Assembly: GCA_946406115.1 (NCBI GenBank)
Contig: OX291555.1
Location: forward strand, 11,364,001 to 11,428,000
Reading direction: 5' to 3'
DNA from: Apoda limacodes
Taxonomy: Eukaryota; Arthropoda; Insecta; Lepidoptera; Limacodidae
Length of the DNA: 64,000 nucleotides
Positions 47,565-60,686 of this stretch are shown one piece after another. The translations under genes and the position numbers were made by a program. Each line of letters begins with the position of its first letter. Position 1 is the first letter of the stretch. The notes beneath the pieces were generated by a model. That model was not told the DNA's origin, did no database searches, and saw only the letters and a list, made by a program, of their open reading frames with translations.

Positions 47565-47877
47565 TTGGAGCCAGACGCAGAGACACTCGGCGAGGGAGCT
47601 GCGGCGGTCACGAGCGAGGAGTGGTGTAGTGCACGCGGTGTCGCGCAGCACGATCGTAAACTACATCTGGTGGATGATCTGATGAAAAAAGTAGAACCAG
47701 AAACAGGACAAACTGAAGCTCATGATGCTGTCAAACTAAAGATAATCAAGGAGGACTCGGTCGAAGCTACAGATAGTGCAGTGAGTGAGCTATACGCGGA
47801 TTATGAAGTCAAGGAGGAGCTGGAGCTTGGTCCCACGGTGCTGCAGCGCCCTGCTCCACTGCAACAGTGCACTATTG
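47565..47877 (+). CDS. N-terminal exon B, unit 2
   Basis: Same residues as exon B of unit 1, again beginning at TTG after TTCACAGA, so the apparent loss of an ATG predates the 30-kb duplication. The phase-1 donor is at 47877/47878. It is the nearest N-terminal exon (12.8 kb) to the intact array at 60687 and therefore its best candidate partner. Use of a TTG start, or of an undetected upstream exon, remains open. Confidence 0.7.
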
Positions 47878-48604
47878 GTTTGTTTATTATAATAACATTG
47901 AAATTAGTAATATTAACTATGCTTTGAAATAGATCTTCTATGTAATTAATAACAGAACCTATAAGGTATATTAACGTTTATGTTAATCAACAACGTGAAT
48001 AATCATTTCAGACTTTATTCTTTTTGAAATGCGAAGGAATTACTTATGTGTAGTTACGTAGTTGTATATTGACAAATAGTTGACTTGACGTAATTACCTG
48101 TATTTTTGAAATAAGCCAATAAAAATAGAATTTTACTACCGAGAAGAGCCGGCAAGAAACTTAGTAGAAAACCTTTTCATCAAATTCATAGTCAAAATAT
48201 AAATACAATTCAACCATTTGTACCAAGCTAATTTTTGCACAGCTAATCATCATCGAGTAGCCATTCATGAACGTCACCATGCCATACTTTTTGGACGGTT
48301 CCAAATGGCCGCCATAAGGGAGTTAATTTTTAAGTTAAAACGATTACTACCTTGAAATTTTATTTCAACAGAAACTGTTGATGTTTGATCATAAATAGAA
48401 GTCTGATATTGCCATACCTGTAGGAGGTGGTAAATGTGTACTTTTTTTTTATTGTAAGATTTTATTCGTATTTTGGACGATTTGTTCCAGTTTGTCACTA
48501 ATTTTCCCCCCTACTAGAAGTATGGCAATAATAATAATAACGGACACATTTTATCAAATACTTTCCAAAAATCCAAATGCAATACTCGTACAAATTGTTT
48601 TGCA
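47878..48604. other. Non-coding, copy 2
   Basis: As 17650-18384, lacking 8 bp near 48316. Confidence 0.5.
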
Positions 48605-48800
48605 AAAAAAAATCAGCCAAGTGCGAGTCGGACGCGCGCACGAAGGGTTCCGTACCATTATCTACAAAAACGAGCAAAAGATCACGTATGATGTATGGAA
48701 GCCCCCTTAAATATTATTTTTTTCTGTTTTTTAGTATTTGTTGTTATAGCGGCAACAGAAATACATCTTCTGAGAAAATTTCAACTGTCTAACTATTGTT
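48605..48800 (+). repeat. Lepidopteran dispersed repeat, 5' part, unit 2
   Basis: As 18385-18580. Confidence 0.7.
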
Positions 48801-49099
48801 AGACATTGTTGGTGTCATGGTGTTACCAAATTTATGTTAGTAATTTTCAGTCAAAAAAAGATTTTGCGCTTGGGAAATTTTATAGAAAAGAAATGCCTCT
48901 TGCAATTTTGAATGATAATAATATTTCATCATCAAGAAGGGCGATGTCTAATATCAAGAGATTTATTTATATCAACATTGTCAAAAGTATCATTTAATTT
49001 CATAGTGTTAAAGTTGACAATAATTAATTTTACTTATTTATTTTTAGCGAAATTTATGAGTCAGAAGGTATGTGGAAGAAGGCAACGTGATTGATCGTC

Positions 49100-49780
49100 G
49101 CGAAGGAAATTGTGGTCACGTGGCTCTAACAAATTACCAATTCATGGAAAAGCGACGAGACTATTAAACAGATGGGCTTAAACGACAAGACATTAAGCAG
49201 AGAAGAAAGAACTAACCGCATCTCTTAAACCAATCGTGTTATCTTTTGCCAGACAATATCTGGATTTCGACTGGACGTCTACTATTTTTACGGATGAATA
49301 ATTGTTTAAATCTTCTGCCTTTGGTCGTTTAAATCTATGGTCATATAATTATACACGTTACGAAGAAAAATCGTAATACTGGGAGTCGGTCTGAATCTGC
49401 ATCAGCTTGTGGGGCTGGATGAGTTGTGACAGCTGCGTATGCTAACTTGTCCAACTACCTCCAAGAGCAAATGCTGTAAGCTATGTCACGATGTAGAGGA
49501 CAGTATCCTTCCCAGTTGCTGATTGTGTAGCCACAACAAGAAATGCCTAGCATTTTCTTCGTGTTAGATAATTGTAGGATACACACTGCTAAGATGAATA
49601 ACCAATTCCTGGTTCGATAATCACCCTCAAAATTATGAATGGCCAGCCAAACGCCTGATCTTAAACCAATAGAAAATTGATGGGGTATAATGGTGCAGAG
49701 GGATTACCGTAATGAAAGAACAGAAGTCCTCACGCAGCATTGTGAATAAATATGGTATAATATGCGATGAACGGACATTT
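49100..49780 (+). pseudogene. Decayed Tc1-like transposase, copy 2
   Basis: As 18880-19560. One fewer A near 49228 shifts the frame again. Confidence 0.75.
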
Positions 49781-50088
49781 GCACTCAGCTAGTGGGTTTT
49801 ATGCATTCAAGTTTCGAAGCGGTCATAAATAATGACGGAGCATACACTTGGTTTTATATCTATTTTTCAGTAATACATTTTTACAAATAAATAACCCATG
49901 CAAGTTTCAAGAAAATTTGTTATGTCTGTCCGACCATCAATAGCCTTATACTTAATTCCGCCGCCTCTGAGAAGATTTTAATGACATTTAACTGGAATGT
50001 ACTCGTATCTTTTATGAACCACAAAAAAAAAGTGGGACTTCGTGTAATTCTTTCGTAAAAACCTCTTTGCCACACAAATGAGGTACAT

Positions 50089-50319
50089 TTTTATTCTGAG
50101 CTGACTATGCAGTTGGCTGTTGCAGCCATTACTGCTTCACCGGGCTTTTGGGGCGAGACTCTGAAGGAGCCTCAGCCCATATAGCGCCCAACGCTCAAGG
50201 GCTCCCCGCGGGGGAAGCCTCGGCTTGGGTTGTCGCTGTCGGGGGTGTCCCTTTGTGTGACACCGGTGTGAGTCTCGAATCCGAAGGAGAGTCACCGCCA
50301 GGAGGGGAGTTCCCCGTTA
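50089..50319 (-). mobile_element. GC-rich retroelement 3' end, antisense, copy 2
   Basis: As 19870-20100, with the same abrupt junction to zinc-finger sequence. Confidence 0.85.
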
Positions 50320-50860
50320 CATATTGATACACACACAGCTGAGAGATCATATAGGTGCAAAATTTAATAAAATGATTAACGCATGTATGCATTACGTCCT
50401 TCTCTGACAATTTATATCCCGGCTGCTCAAAATTCAAGTTTTACTTTGGTTTCTTGTGACGTGGAGGAATAGTGGACCGCGGTATTTAACATGTATAAAC
50501 TATATTTATCTAAAGTCCTGCTGTGGAAAACTATTTATATTGTTCAGCTTGTACTTAACAATTTTAGTATTAGTATATTGTTTTGTAATACAAAATATGT
50601 ATCTATTAGTTGATTCACTATAATATTTTGTTTCGTTCGGAGTTTTACAAGCTATTAGATGCTGGCCCTGGCAATAAACCACTATTGTAATTAGTTTGTA
50701 AAGCAAATTTTAGTTAATTATCTTCAAGATTCAAAAGTGTTCCTGGAAACTCATTTAAATAAAAAGATTTAATACTAAGTACTAGGCAAATAATAGACAG
50801 TTTAAGAACCAAAATGCAGGTACATGTTTAAAAAAAATATTTGGACTTACAATTTGTTGG
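50320..50860 (+). pseudogene. Relict 3' end of a lost zinc-finger gene, copy 2
   Basis: As 20101-20640. Confidence 0.85.
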
Positions 50861-50898
50861 GTTACACAACGGAATAGTTAAACTTATGTTTTATCATT

Positions 50899-51491
50899 AT
50901 ATACACACCGGCACAATTAGCGGAACACAAAAAAGGATTTGAACGAATGGCAGCAGGTTCTCTTTACTGATGAGTGCAGAGTTCTTTTAAAACAGATCGA
51001 TGGGAGACAGCGAATATGGAGACGCAAAGGAGAACGTCACATACAGACTAATTTTGAACACACAGTGGCTTATGGTGGCGGCTCGATTATGGTTTGGGGA
51101 GGGATATGTCTGGGAGCTCGCACGGAGTTAGTGATAGTCACAGGAGGGACCATGACAGCAGATCGATACATCAGAGACATTTTAGAAGAACATTTTGTAC
51201 CATTTGCCCCATTTATTGGTGACGACTTTATTCTAATGCAAGATAATGCTCGTGCTCATAGTGCACAATCGGTACAGGCATATCTGAGCCACGTAGGTAT
51301 ACCGGTGATGCGGTGGCCAGCAAATTCCCCCGATATGAATCCGATAGAGCATGTCTGGGACTTGCTAAAAAGAAGGGTTAAATCCAGAATGCCACCCCCC
51401 AACAATCTGAATGATTTCATCAAATATATGCGTTATTTTCTCATAGTCTCACTTTTTTTCTGTTCCGCTAATTGTGCCGGTGTGTATATAT
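50899..51491 (+). mobile_element. Internally deleted Tc1 transposon, copy 2
   Basis: As 20679-21273. One A fewer in the A run just inside the left inverted repeat removes the longer upstream frame, but the DDE part (D...D34E) is unchanged. Confidence 0.92.
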
Positions 51492-51857
51492 TGACCAAAT
51501 TCAAATTCTCATTACTATGAAAGAACAGTTTCTATAAAACATATATTTTTTTTGCCAATTACGGACTACTAATTATGAAAATTAGTAGTCCATAATTTAC
51601 AATCAACAATAACAATTGGGTAAGTACTTTTTAAACTACATAGGTAAAGGTTTGTTGTAAATAGGTACGTTAGGGTAACAATCTAAAGAGACCAATGTAA
51701 GGTTTAGTCAAATCTAGGAACATTATATTACCATCAACAGTTGACTTATCAATTGATCTAATTATTAGACTTTGAGTAAGGAACATACTTTATTACTTTA
51801 TACTTACACCCAGTTAGGTAGGTAACTGCATAAAACATCTATAACAACAAATACTAA

Positions 51858-52133
51858 AAAACAGAATAAAATAAATTTTAAAAGGGGCTCCTATAAAACA
51901 AACGTAAATTTTTAGCTTGGTTTTGCTCGAAATTGATAACGGCAACAGGTAACCGGTTGAATTATTCACAGAATATTTAGTTATATAGTCACTTTAAAAA
52001 TTAATAATTAAAATAAAACAAATATTTAACGGGGGCTCCCATACAACAAACGTAATATTTTTTTTTTGCCGTTTTTATAGATAATGGTACGGAACCCTTC
52101 GTGCACGAGTCCAACTCTCACTTGGCTGATTTT
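51858..52133 (-). repeat. Lepidopteran dispersed repeat, antisense, unit 2
   Basis: As 21640-21915. Confidence 0.75.
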
Positions 52134-53120
52134 GTAATTGTTATTTTCCTAGAGTATTTCGCTAGTGCAACATTTGGCTCTGAACGTAGAGTTATTACAA
52201 TCCTTGCCACCGAAATCCATCATACTGTCATTACTTTTATTACTACGTACGTAATTTTTTGTATCATTAAAAAAAACTGCATTTGGACATTATCAATATA
52301 GTCTTGGAGTTTTGGCGCGAATCTTAAGAAGGAGTGGAGTTTTTTGACATGACGCGCAATGTCTGAGGATCCACACCAAATCTAACAGATTTGGACGATA
52401 AAAAAGGGCAACGGAGAGACTTTGTTTGAATATACACTTAGGTATACACTTAAGAACTTACACAATTACATTTATTTTGGCACTAGACGGCGCTGTATCT
52501 CATGTCCAAAAATACATATTATTTATTTATTTATAATTATGTAGCAGCTGGGTAAGTGCATTGCTAAGATAATTTAAAATATTATGATAGGTATATTATT
52601 AAGCTACATTTAAAAGCTATAAATAAAATTGATATAAAAGTACAAAACTATACCTACAGAGTACACTTTTTATCAGTCAGAGGTATCCGTTGAGATTGTA
52701 CAAATAAGAAATATAGATTTTTAACTGAAATTATAATCAAAACTAATCATTGACAAACAAATTTTTTTATGTTTATGTTTGTTATCATAAAGTTTTGCAG
52801 TTTGCTTTCGTGGATCATCACCATCTTTTTTGTAGTCAATTTTCCACAAAGTATTCTATAAATTGTCCTGGTCCAGCTTCATAATAAAATATTAATAGTA
52901 GTATTCATAAAATATTCTTTTAAATTTTCTTTATGTAAACAACATTCAAAAGGAAAATCTATTAATATTTTTAAAACCATTTTTGCAGATTGCTTTTAAG
53001 ATTAGTTGTAGTTATATTTTGTATGTCTTTAATTGTACAGTTCATTAGAGGGATAACATAACCATCCTTTTTTTATCATATTCTTTGGCAGTAATGTGTG
53101 CATTACCTTCACCTGGTTGT
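52134..53120. other. Non-coding, copy 2
   Basis: As 21916-22899. Confidence 0.6.
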
Positions 53121-53605
53121 GATATTTTTTTTCTATATTCTTAGCATGATTTAATTACATTATTTAAACATTTTGTTAAAACCCACCCACATACATACTG
53201 TGCCTGATATTTCCCAGAATCAGCGTTTTCAGTATTTGGATTGTCAACATTAAATATACTTTCATCTAATATTGCTTCATTATTATAATGTGGCTTTAAA
53301 ATTAGATTTAAGTATTTTTTTTTTTCTTTTCAGCAATAAAAAAATGTAATGTTTGAAGACATGAATTGAGGCCTGCCTCACAGTTAGCATTCATTACATG
53401 AGTAGAAGTATAATTATTTAGTAAAAGGGTTTTAAAAGCGCCTTCAAATGCTGTACCTTCAGTTTGGAGATACATTTCTCAAACCTAAATTTCGAATATT
53501 ACCAAAAAAAAATTCAATAGAATCTTGGTTAAAATTTCTGGTCAGCATACAATCCGAAGAATACTTTTGATGAAAACTTTCCATAGCTGTTGAAATCCTT
53601 CTTAT
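53121..53605 (-). pseudogene. P-element/THAP9-like transposase relict, copy 2
   Basis: As 22900-23385. An extra T in the T run near 53323 changes the frame of the upstream piece. Confidence 0.75.
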
Positions 53606-53732
53606 CTTACTAATATTATAAATGTGAAAGTTTGTTTGGATGGATGTTTCTTACTCTTTCACGCTTTAGAATGAAACTTGGCTTACATATAGGTTAGGTC
53701 CTGGAATAGCATATAAGCTATACTATATATAC

Positions 53733-56325
53733 TATATATTTTGAATTTTATTGGGAACTTTGTTGTAAAAGTGTATACATTGCCCCATAAAAGAGTTACT
53801 TATTTTGTGTAGACGTGTATCATGCACCAACAGCTTATTTTTACTTCTAGTATTTACTTTGTGAACGTCACTTTTCTTGCTGAAACTATTGATATTTTTA
53901 TGTACATATAAAAGATTTTCATATATGTACTGCGACACTAAAGTTAAAATTTTTACTTCCCTAAACCTATCCCTCAGAGATATCCTAGATCCTAATTTAT
54001 AAATAGCACGAATTGCCCTTTTTTGTAACAAAAATATTGTATTTACATCAGCAGCGCTACCCCACAATAGGATACCATATGTCATTAAACTATGGAAATA
54101 GCTAAAATATACTATTTTTGCAGTGTAGACATCGGTCAATTGTCTTATTTTCTTGATGCGTTCCAGCGTTATGCCAAGAAAGACTGTTGAATTAACAAGT
54201 TCTAATTGCTCGCCATTAATATTAATACATGTCTGTCTCTGACTAACATTTGGTAATGTAAATTTAACACATTTGGTTTTTTTTTCATTAAGTAACAAAT
54301 TATTAGCGTTAAACCAATTTACAATTTTAGAAAGGGCATTATTTAATTCATTATAATATGTCTGTCGTCTCTGAACTTTAAAAAGCAAAGAGGTGTCATC
54401 AGCAAATAAGACAATGTCATGGTTTTTTACATGATATGGGAGATCATTAATGTAAATAAGAAATAGAAAAGGACCTAAAATTGAGCCCTGAGGGACTCCC
54501 ATAGTGACTGCTGATCCCGGAGATCTTTCACCGTTGACATCTATTTTCTGTACTCTCCTACTCATATAGGATGTCAAAAGGTCGAGAGCTTTGCCTCTAA
54601 TACCATAGTGATGTAGCTTCCTGATGAGATTTTCATGTTGAACACAGTCAAATGCCTTAGATAAATCACAATACACTCCAAGGGCGTCATGCGAATCCTC
54701 CCAGGCGTTATATATATTTTTTAATAGTGCCACTCCTGCATCGGTTGTGGAACGGCCTTTCATAAAGCCAAACTGTTTACTACTAAGTAGCTCATTAATA
54801 CAGAAATGGCTTAACATTTGACAAAGTATGATTTTTTCAAAAACTTTACTGAGTATAGGTAGTATTGAAATAGGCCGAAAATTATTAGGATCTATTGAAC
54901 TACCTGATTTAAAAAGAGGTATAACTTTGCTAAGTTTCATCTCATCAGGAAACACACCACTACCAACACAACTATTAAAAATAATGGCTAAGGGTTGTGC
55001 TATAACATGAATTATTGAATTTATAGTTTTTACAGAAAGTCCCCAAAGGTCTGTGGTGTTTTTAATTTCTAATGTTTTAAATGTATTAATGATATCCGTA
55101 GGACTAATGTTTTTAAATACAAAGGGAACGTTACATTCAGAAACACTAGTTTTTAATAATTTTTCTGCTAAGATTGGACTTGAGTTTAGATGTTCAGTTG
55201 TTTTGAATGGAATATTCCTAAAAAACTGTTCAAAGGCAACTGCTACCTCAGAATTTGTTTTAAAACTAGCATCATCTACAATCAACTCAAAGTCCTGACA
55301 AGAATTCCTAGCTTTACCAGTTTCATTATTTATTATGTTCCATGTAGTTTTTATTTTATTTGTTGAATTTTTTACTTTATGTCTGAGGTGAATTGCTTTT
55401 GCAACAAGACAGACCTTTTTAAAGGTTTTTGAGTATTTTTTAAATATTCCCTAAATATGTGGCTATTATTATATGTTTTTTCTTTATATAATTCATACAG
55501 TTTACGCCTACTTTTATGAATACCTGGGGTAGCCCATTCACTAAAACTAAAGCGACTGGAAATAAGTTTCTTTTTTGCAGTAAATATTTTATTATACTCT
55601 GTAGTAATAGTGTCAAGAACAGTATTGTACATATCATTTGGGTCGCCATTATAAAGCAAGTCTGAAAGTTTATGCATTAAGTTAGATTTAAATGATTCAA
55701 CCCGTTTAGTTGTTATTGGTATAAATTTATTTTCCTTTTTGGTAATACTATTCTTTCTTTCTAAAACCACTAACTGTCCACAATGATCTGACTCTAGATT
55801 GCTTATAATTGATTTTTGAATTGGTTTTATATCAGTAAATATATTGTCGATGCAAGTGGCACTGGATACAGCAATTCTAGTTGGTTCACAAAACAAATTA
55901 TTTAAATTAAAAGACTGAAATAAGGCAAGCAATCTGGTGCTTAATGAGCTATTTTCCAAGATGTTTATATTAAAGGTTCACAAAACAAATTATTTAAATT
56001 AAAAGACTGAAATAAGGCAAGCAATCTGGTGCTTAATGAGCTATTTTCCAAGATGTTTATATTAAAGTCTCCACAAACAATGATTTGTTTATTGGAATTG
56101 CTGATTTTATTCAGCACTTCTTCTATAACTTATTCAAAATTATCATAAATTGCACAAGGCGGCTTGTATACACGCACAACAATGAGATGCTCAACTTCTA
56201 TACAGGACAGCTCGGCAGTTCGCTCAACTGAGAGGCTCACAATGTCTTTACGTTCCTTAAACTTTAGCTGTTTATTAACTAAAATTAAAGAGCCACCATG
56301 GATAGCATTTACATTTTTTTTTAGT
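53733..56325 (-). mobile_element. Antisense LINE, longer RT frame, copy 2
   Basis: As 23510-26090, but without the 7-bp loss. The linker and RT therefore form one frame of over 517 codons from about 55430 down to 53732, with FADDTS at about 54391-54408. The frame change near 55430 and the 92-bp duplication (about 55883-56066) are present, so the endonuclease remains separated. Flanked by direct repeats at 53386-53732 and 56325-56673. Confidence 0.92.
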
Positions 56326-56539
56326 TAGCATTCATTGCATGAGTAGAAGTATAATTATTTAGTAAAAGGGTTTTAAAAGCGCCTTCAAATGCTGTACCTA
56401 CAGTTTGGAAATACATTTCTCAAACCTAAATTTCGAATATTACCAAAAAAAATTCAATAGTATATTGGGTAAATTTCTGGTCAGCATACAATCCGAAGAA
56501 TACTTTTGATGAAAACTTTCCATAGCTGTTGAAATCCTT

Positions 56540-56905
56540 CTTATCTTACTAATATTATAAATGTGAAAGTTTGTTTGGATGGATGTTTGTTACTCTTTCA
56601 CGCTTCAGAATGAAACTTGGCATACTTATAGGTTAGGTCCTGGAATAGCATATAAGCTATACTATATATACTTTTTATCCCGAAATTCGCGCGGGAATAA
56701 CTTTAACCGAGTATAAACGAACTATAGCTATAGCTACAGCTTGATATAGCAAACATTAGTTTAATTAAGGAGTAAATCACAGTCGCCGATAACCGAATCT
56801 AGGGCGGGCGGAGCCGCTGGCAAATTAGTAGGTATACCTTATTAAGGAGTTCCTCGCCGATAACTGAATTTAGGGCGGGTAGAGCGGCTGGCAAAGTCTA
56901 GTGTT
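56540..56905 (+). repeat. RTE-like/SINE-like dispersed repeat, copy 2
   Basis: As 26300-26660. Confidence 0.65.
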
Positions 56906-57903
56906 TAAATAAAGTTTTTAACTGAAGGACATTATTATCTTGCCTTTTTTGTATAATAAAAATAACTGTTTTAAAGACACCGATAGCCTTTTTCCATAAC
57001 TCATGATGAGGTGAATTTCTCTTAACAGGACCTAGGTATAATTTTATCATTTGGAACATAAAAATTGCTACAATTTAAGCTATCACATACATTGTCGAAT
57101 AGTAACACAATTGGTATTATATATTATAGACGACTCTCTTAATAGTTATAGTGATATACACACGCCAGAAGAATTAAAGATTGGTAGTAGACAGGAGTAT
57201 CGCGAGTCATTGCAAGTTTGAGGCGATATTTATGTGAAGGTAATTAATAATTTAATTAAAGGGTATTAAAAAATGCTTGATATTATAACCTAGGCCAAAA
57301 GAGCGTGGTACACTCTGAGGGCGACATCGTTTGGCGACGCTACTTCATACAATCCAGTGCAATGAAATATTTCTATGCTAAATTATCTCCAAAGTTCATT
57401 AAATGTGTGGTAAAAATTTCCCACAACGTGATAGACGTAGCCAGAAACAATTTTATATTTAAGATATTTAAATAGTAGATTCAATGACAAAATCTGTCTC
57501 ATTTAGGTCAAACATTTGTTGAGTAGTGTAAGATACAAATTTCTGACCTGTGACGGATGAAAATTGAGTGAAAGGTTGGTCGGAAACGAAAGATGATGAA
57601 AAATTTATTCGTTTTCTTTTCTTCTAAACATTAAAATAAAATTAGTTTTTATATAGTGTAAATACCAGAAACATTAGCGGATTGAGATGCCAGGTGTCTT
57701 TAGCAGTGTGTACGACAAATATTAGGGTTTTTTCTTTGCTTCACAATCTTTTTTTTGTTTAAAATGCTTGTGAAAGATCAATCGATGACAAGTACTTAGC
57801 TCCCTTAATGCTCACTAATATCCTAGATATGTAAGACAAAGGATACAAATCTTTAACTGATCGATTACTGTTCAAAGGTGACTTTAGAAAATTTATCATT
57901 GTT
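56906..57903. other. Non-coding, copy 2
   Basis: As 26661-27661. Confidence 0.4.
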
Positions 57904-58634
57904 TTGATTCCAAATTACTGGAAAGAAGCCGATTTCCTAATCAGATTTCCTTTTGTTCGTGGCTTATCCTATCCTGATCCTAACATTTTGAAGAATCACC
58001 ATGCTGTAGCAATAAAAAATGCGGACATCGTCTTAGGAGCATCGTGTAGATGCTGGAAAAATGAGTGGCCAAGAAGCAGACAACGCACAAAAACAATTTC
58101 TTTTAATAGCATCTGCAGCGCAAAGTTCTTTGAGCGAAAAGTTTGAAAATGACAAAGACGACAGCATCGGCCTTTGGCCGGCTGGCATTGGAGATAAGAA
58201 AGAATACAAAGACATATGGTCTGTAATGAAGAAAATATGTTTTATAATATCTAATGGAAACGCAAGCGTTGAAGGAGGATTTTCGATTAATAAATCCCTG
58301 TTAGTGGAATATCTACTAGAAGAGTCGCTTATGTCATAGAGAATTATTTATGATAGTATAAAAAATATCGGGGGGGTAGAAAACTTTCAAATAACGCAAG
58401 CATTAATTAAGTCTGTAAGAAGCTAAGAAGCGGTGCAGATACCTGGATAAGCTTAAAGAAAAAAAATACAAGATGTCAGAGGAAGAAAAAAGAAAGGCAG
58501 ATAAATGAAAAATTTGCCAACAACTCAAGGAAATTGAGGAAAAGAAAAAAAACCTTCAGCTTCAAAGAGAAAAAGAAAATGTTGAATTAGAAACTTTAGA
58601 AAGAGCATTGCAGATTAAGAAAAGACAAATTTAA
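57904..58634 (+). pseudogene. Transposase-derived fragment (hAT-like?), copy 2
   Basis: As 27662-28391, with the same stops and no differences noticed. Confidence 0.5.
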
Positions 58635-58754
58635 ACAATTGTTGTATTATCTGGGGAATACGGAATTATTATTATTTGATTTAACTGAATTCTTATTAAT
58701 CATTCGTTAAATTTTTTTTTCTGTTACAGTAGTCATGTTAATTTTTTTCTTAAA

Positions 58755-58987
58755 TAAGTAGTTGATTTCTGCTCAAATTGATCTCTATAACTATTAAAAA
58801 AGTAGTTGATTTTTACTTACATTGGTCTCTATGACTTAGCGATTTTTTTTATATAAGTAGTTGATTTTTGCTTAATTTGATCTCTATAACTATTATTTAA
58901 AAAGTAGTTAATTTTTGCTTATATTGATCTCTATACCTATTACTTAACAAGTAGTTGATTTTCACTTACATTTATTTCTATGACTTA
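58755..58987 (+). repeat. Minisatellite, copy 2
   Basis: As 28514-28745, the same five units and order, so no unit gain or loss since duplication. Confidence 0.9.
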
Positions 58988-60686
58988 GTTCAAACGTAAT
59001 TACGTACAATTGTTGTATAACTAACAAAAGTTTAGAAAGTAAGTAATAAAATTACCATTACGATGTGTTGAAATTTGTAGATGTTTTTTGTTTGGTTGTT
59101 ATTTAATAAGGATCTAAAACTCTGTAACAGGTTACGAATACGTGTTTATCGTTTAAAGCAATCGAATATTGTTTTTATTGACAAACAAAAAGTGTTGTCG
59201 TTTTGGAACTTATTTGTTTACTTTACCCTCGAATGTAAATGTGCAATATTATTTCATTTAAATTATTTAAAGTGATTAAGTACAAAGTAATTAACACTTT
59301 ATTTATTATATTTTATATTATTATTAGAATGTTTTAGCGTAAATATTTAGAGTGTAGTTTATATAACTAAAACTTCAAGACTTAATCAAATTTAAGGTTT
59401 AATTTTCATCACAAAACTTAGGCTGGGTCCTGGGTTGCACCAGTTGGTGGTTTGCCGAACTTTGACGTAAAAATAGGTGATAATGGAATTTCCATACAAT
59501 TTCTCATATTTGGCGTCTGGTTAACGTCAATTCAGTTAGTGCAACCCAGCCTTAAGTTTTCTAAAACAGAGTTCCAGTAGGTACCTACTTTCAAACTTAC
59601 TACTTAGTTTTTTTTGTTAAAGCTAGGACTTATGTTCATTAAAAGAAGATAAAAGAATATACCTTTTATGTCAAATATTTGACGTAAAATGCTTCAATAT
59701 GACATAAATAATTGTGACATCTGACATTTCCTACTTCAGGCCCACTATCTACGTTATATAGAGATTTTTCTTACTTGATCTATTTGGCCAAATAAATAAA
59801 AATTATATCGTGATTATATTGCAAAAGACATTTTGAGTTAATTTTCTCCTTCTAAACATAATTGAAGTAAACTGGTAACTAATAATTATTTAATCTACTA
59901 AAGTCAGCTATAATGATAAAGCTATAAGAGATATGAATATATTTTGTTCTATGTTTCTTTGTTAATGAATCAACAAAATATCACGTTTATTTAACTAGTA
60001 TTATTTTGAACTTCCTATTTTTCGTCATTCCTATTTAAAATATGTTCTACTTATATACAGCCATTTTAATAATGTGGTATGAGTAAAATCTCTTATGGTA
60101 ACGCTACGTATGTTATCTATATACGTAATGACTCAAGAAGAGAAACATATATCTATTAAAACTATCTCTAAATAATGTAATTTGCGATACAATTAAATAA
60201 ACGAATTCCAAAAAAATGAGTTTTATTGTTTTTTTTTTTGTGTGGTTTAATATGGATTCATCGTTGAATTCACTCAAACCAAAATCAGGTAGAAACAGTA
60301 AAACAAAGAACCTCTATTTTAGAGTTGGTTTGAAAGTATAATAGTATAAACTAAACAAACTTGAAAGATTTCATAAGTATTATAATTTTTGGTCAGGGAA
60401 AGTCAGGAAAAAGTCAGGGATTTTTTTGAGAATTAGAGTGGTCAAAGCAAAGGTATCACTGTAATCAGATTACAGACACCAAGATTTTGCCAAGTAATAA
60501 AAAAAAACTTAAAAGTGAATGCGTATATATGTCTATCAACATTGATTTTTCTCGATACCACACTAAGTTCTTCACATTTCTATATTCCCGCTACCTCTTT
60601 TAAGTTGTCCTTTCAATGAACAGAGGACAATCTCATACTGCGCTTTTTCATGTACAATGGTGTCACAACAACATTATCTGTTGCAG
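58988..60686. other. Non-coding upstream flank/intron of array 3
   Basis: As 28746-30440, with a small rearrangement near 59210-59275. It ends in the same TTATCTGTTGCAG acceptor. Confidence 0.55.
59413..59560. mobile_element. MITE with GGCTGGGTTGCAC ends, copy 2
   Basis: As 29167-29314. Confidence 0.8.
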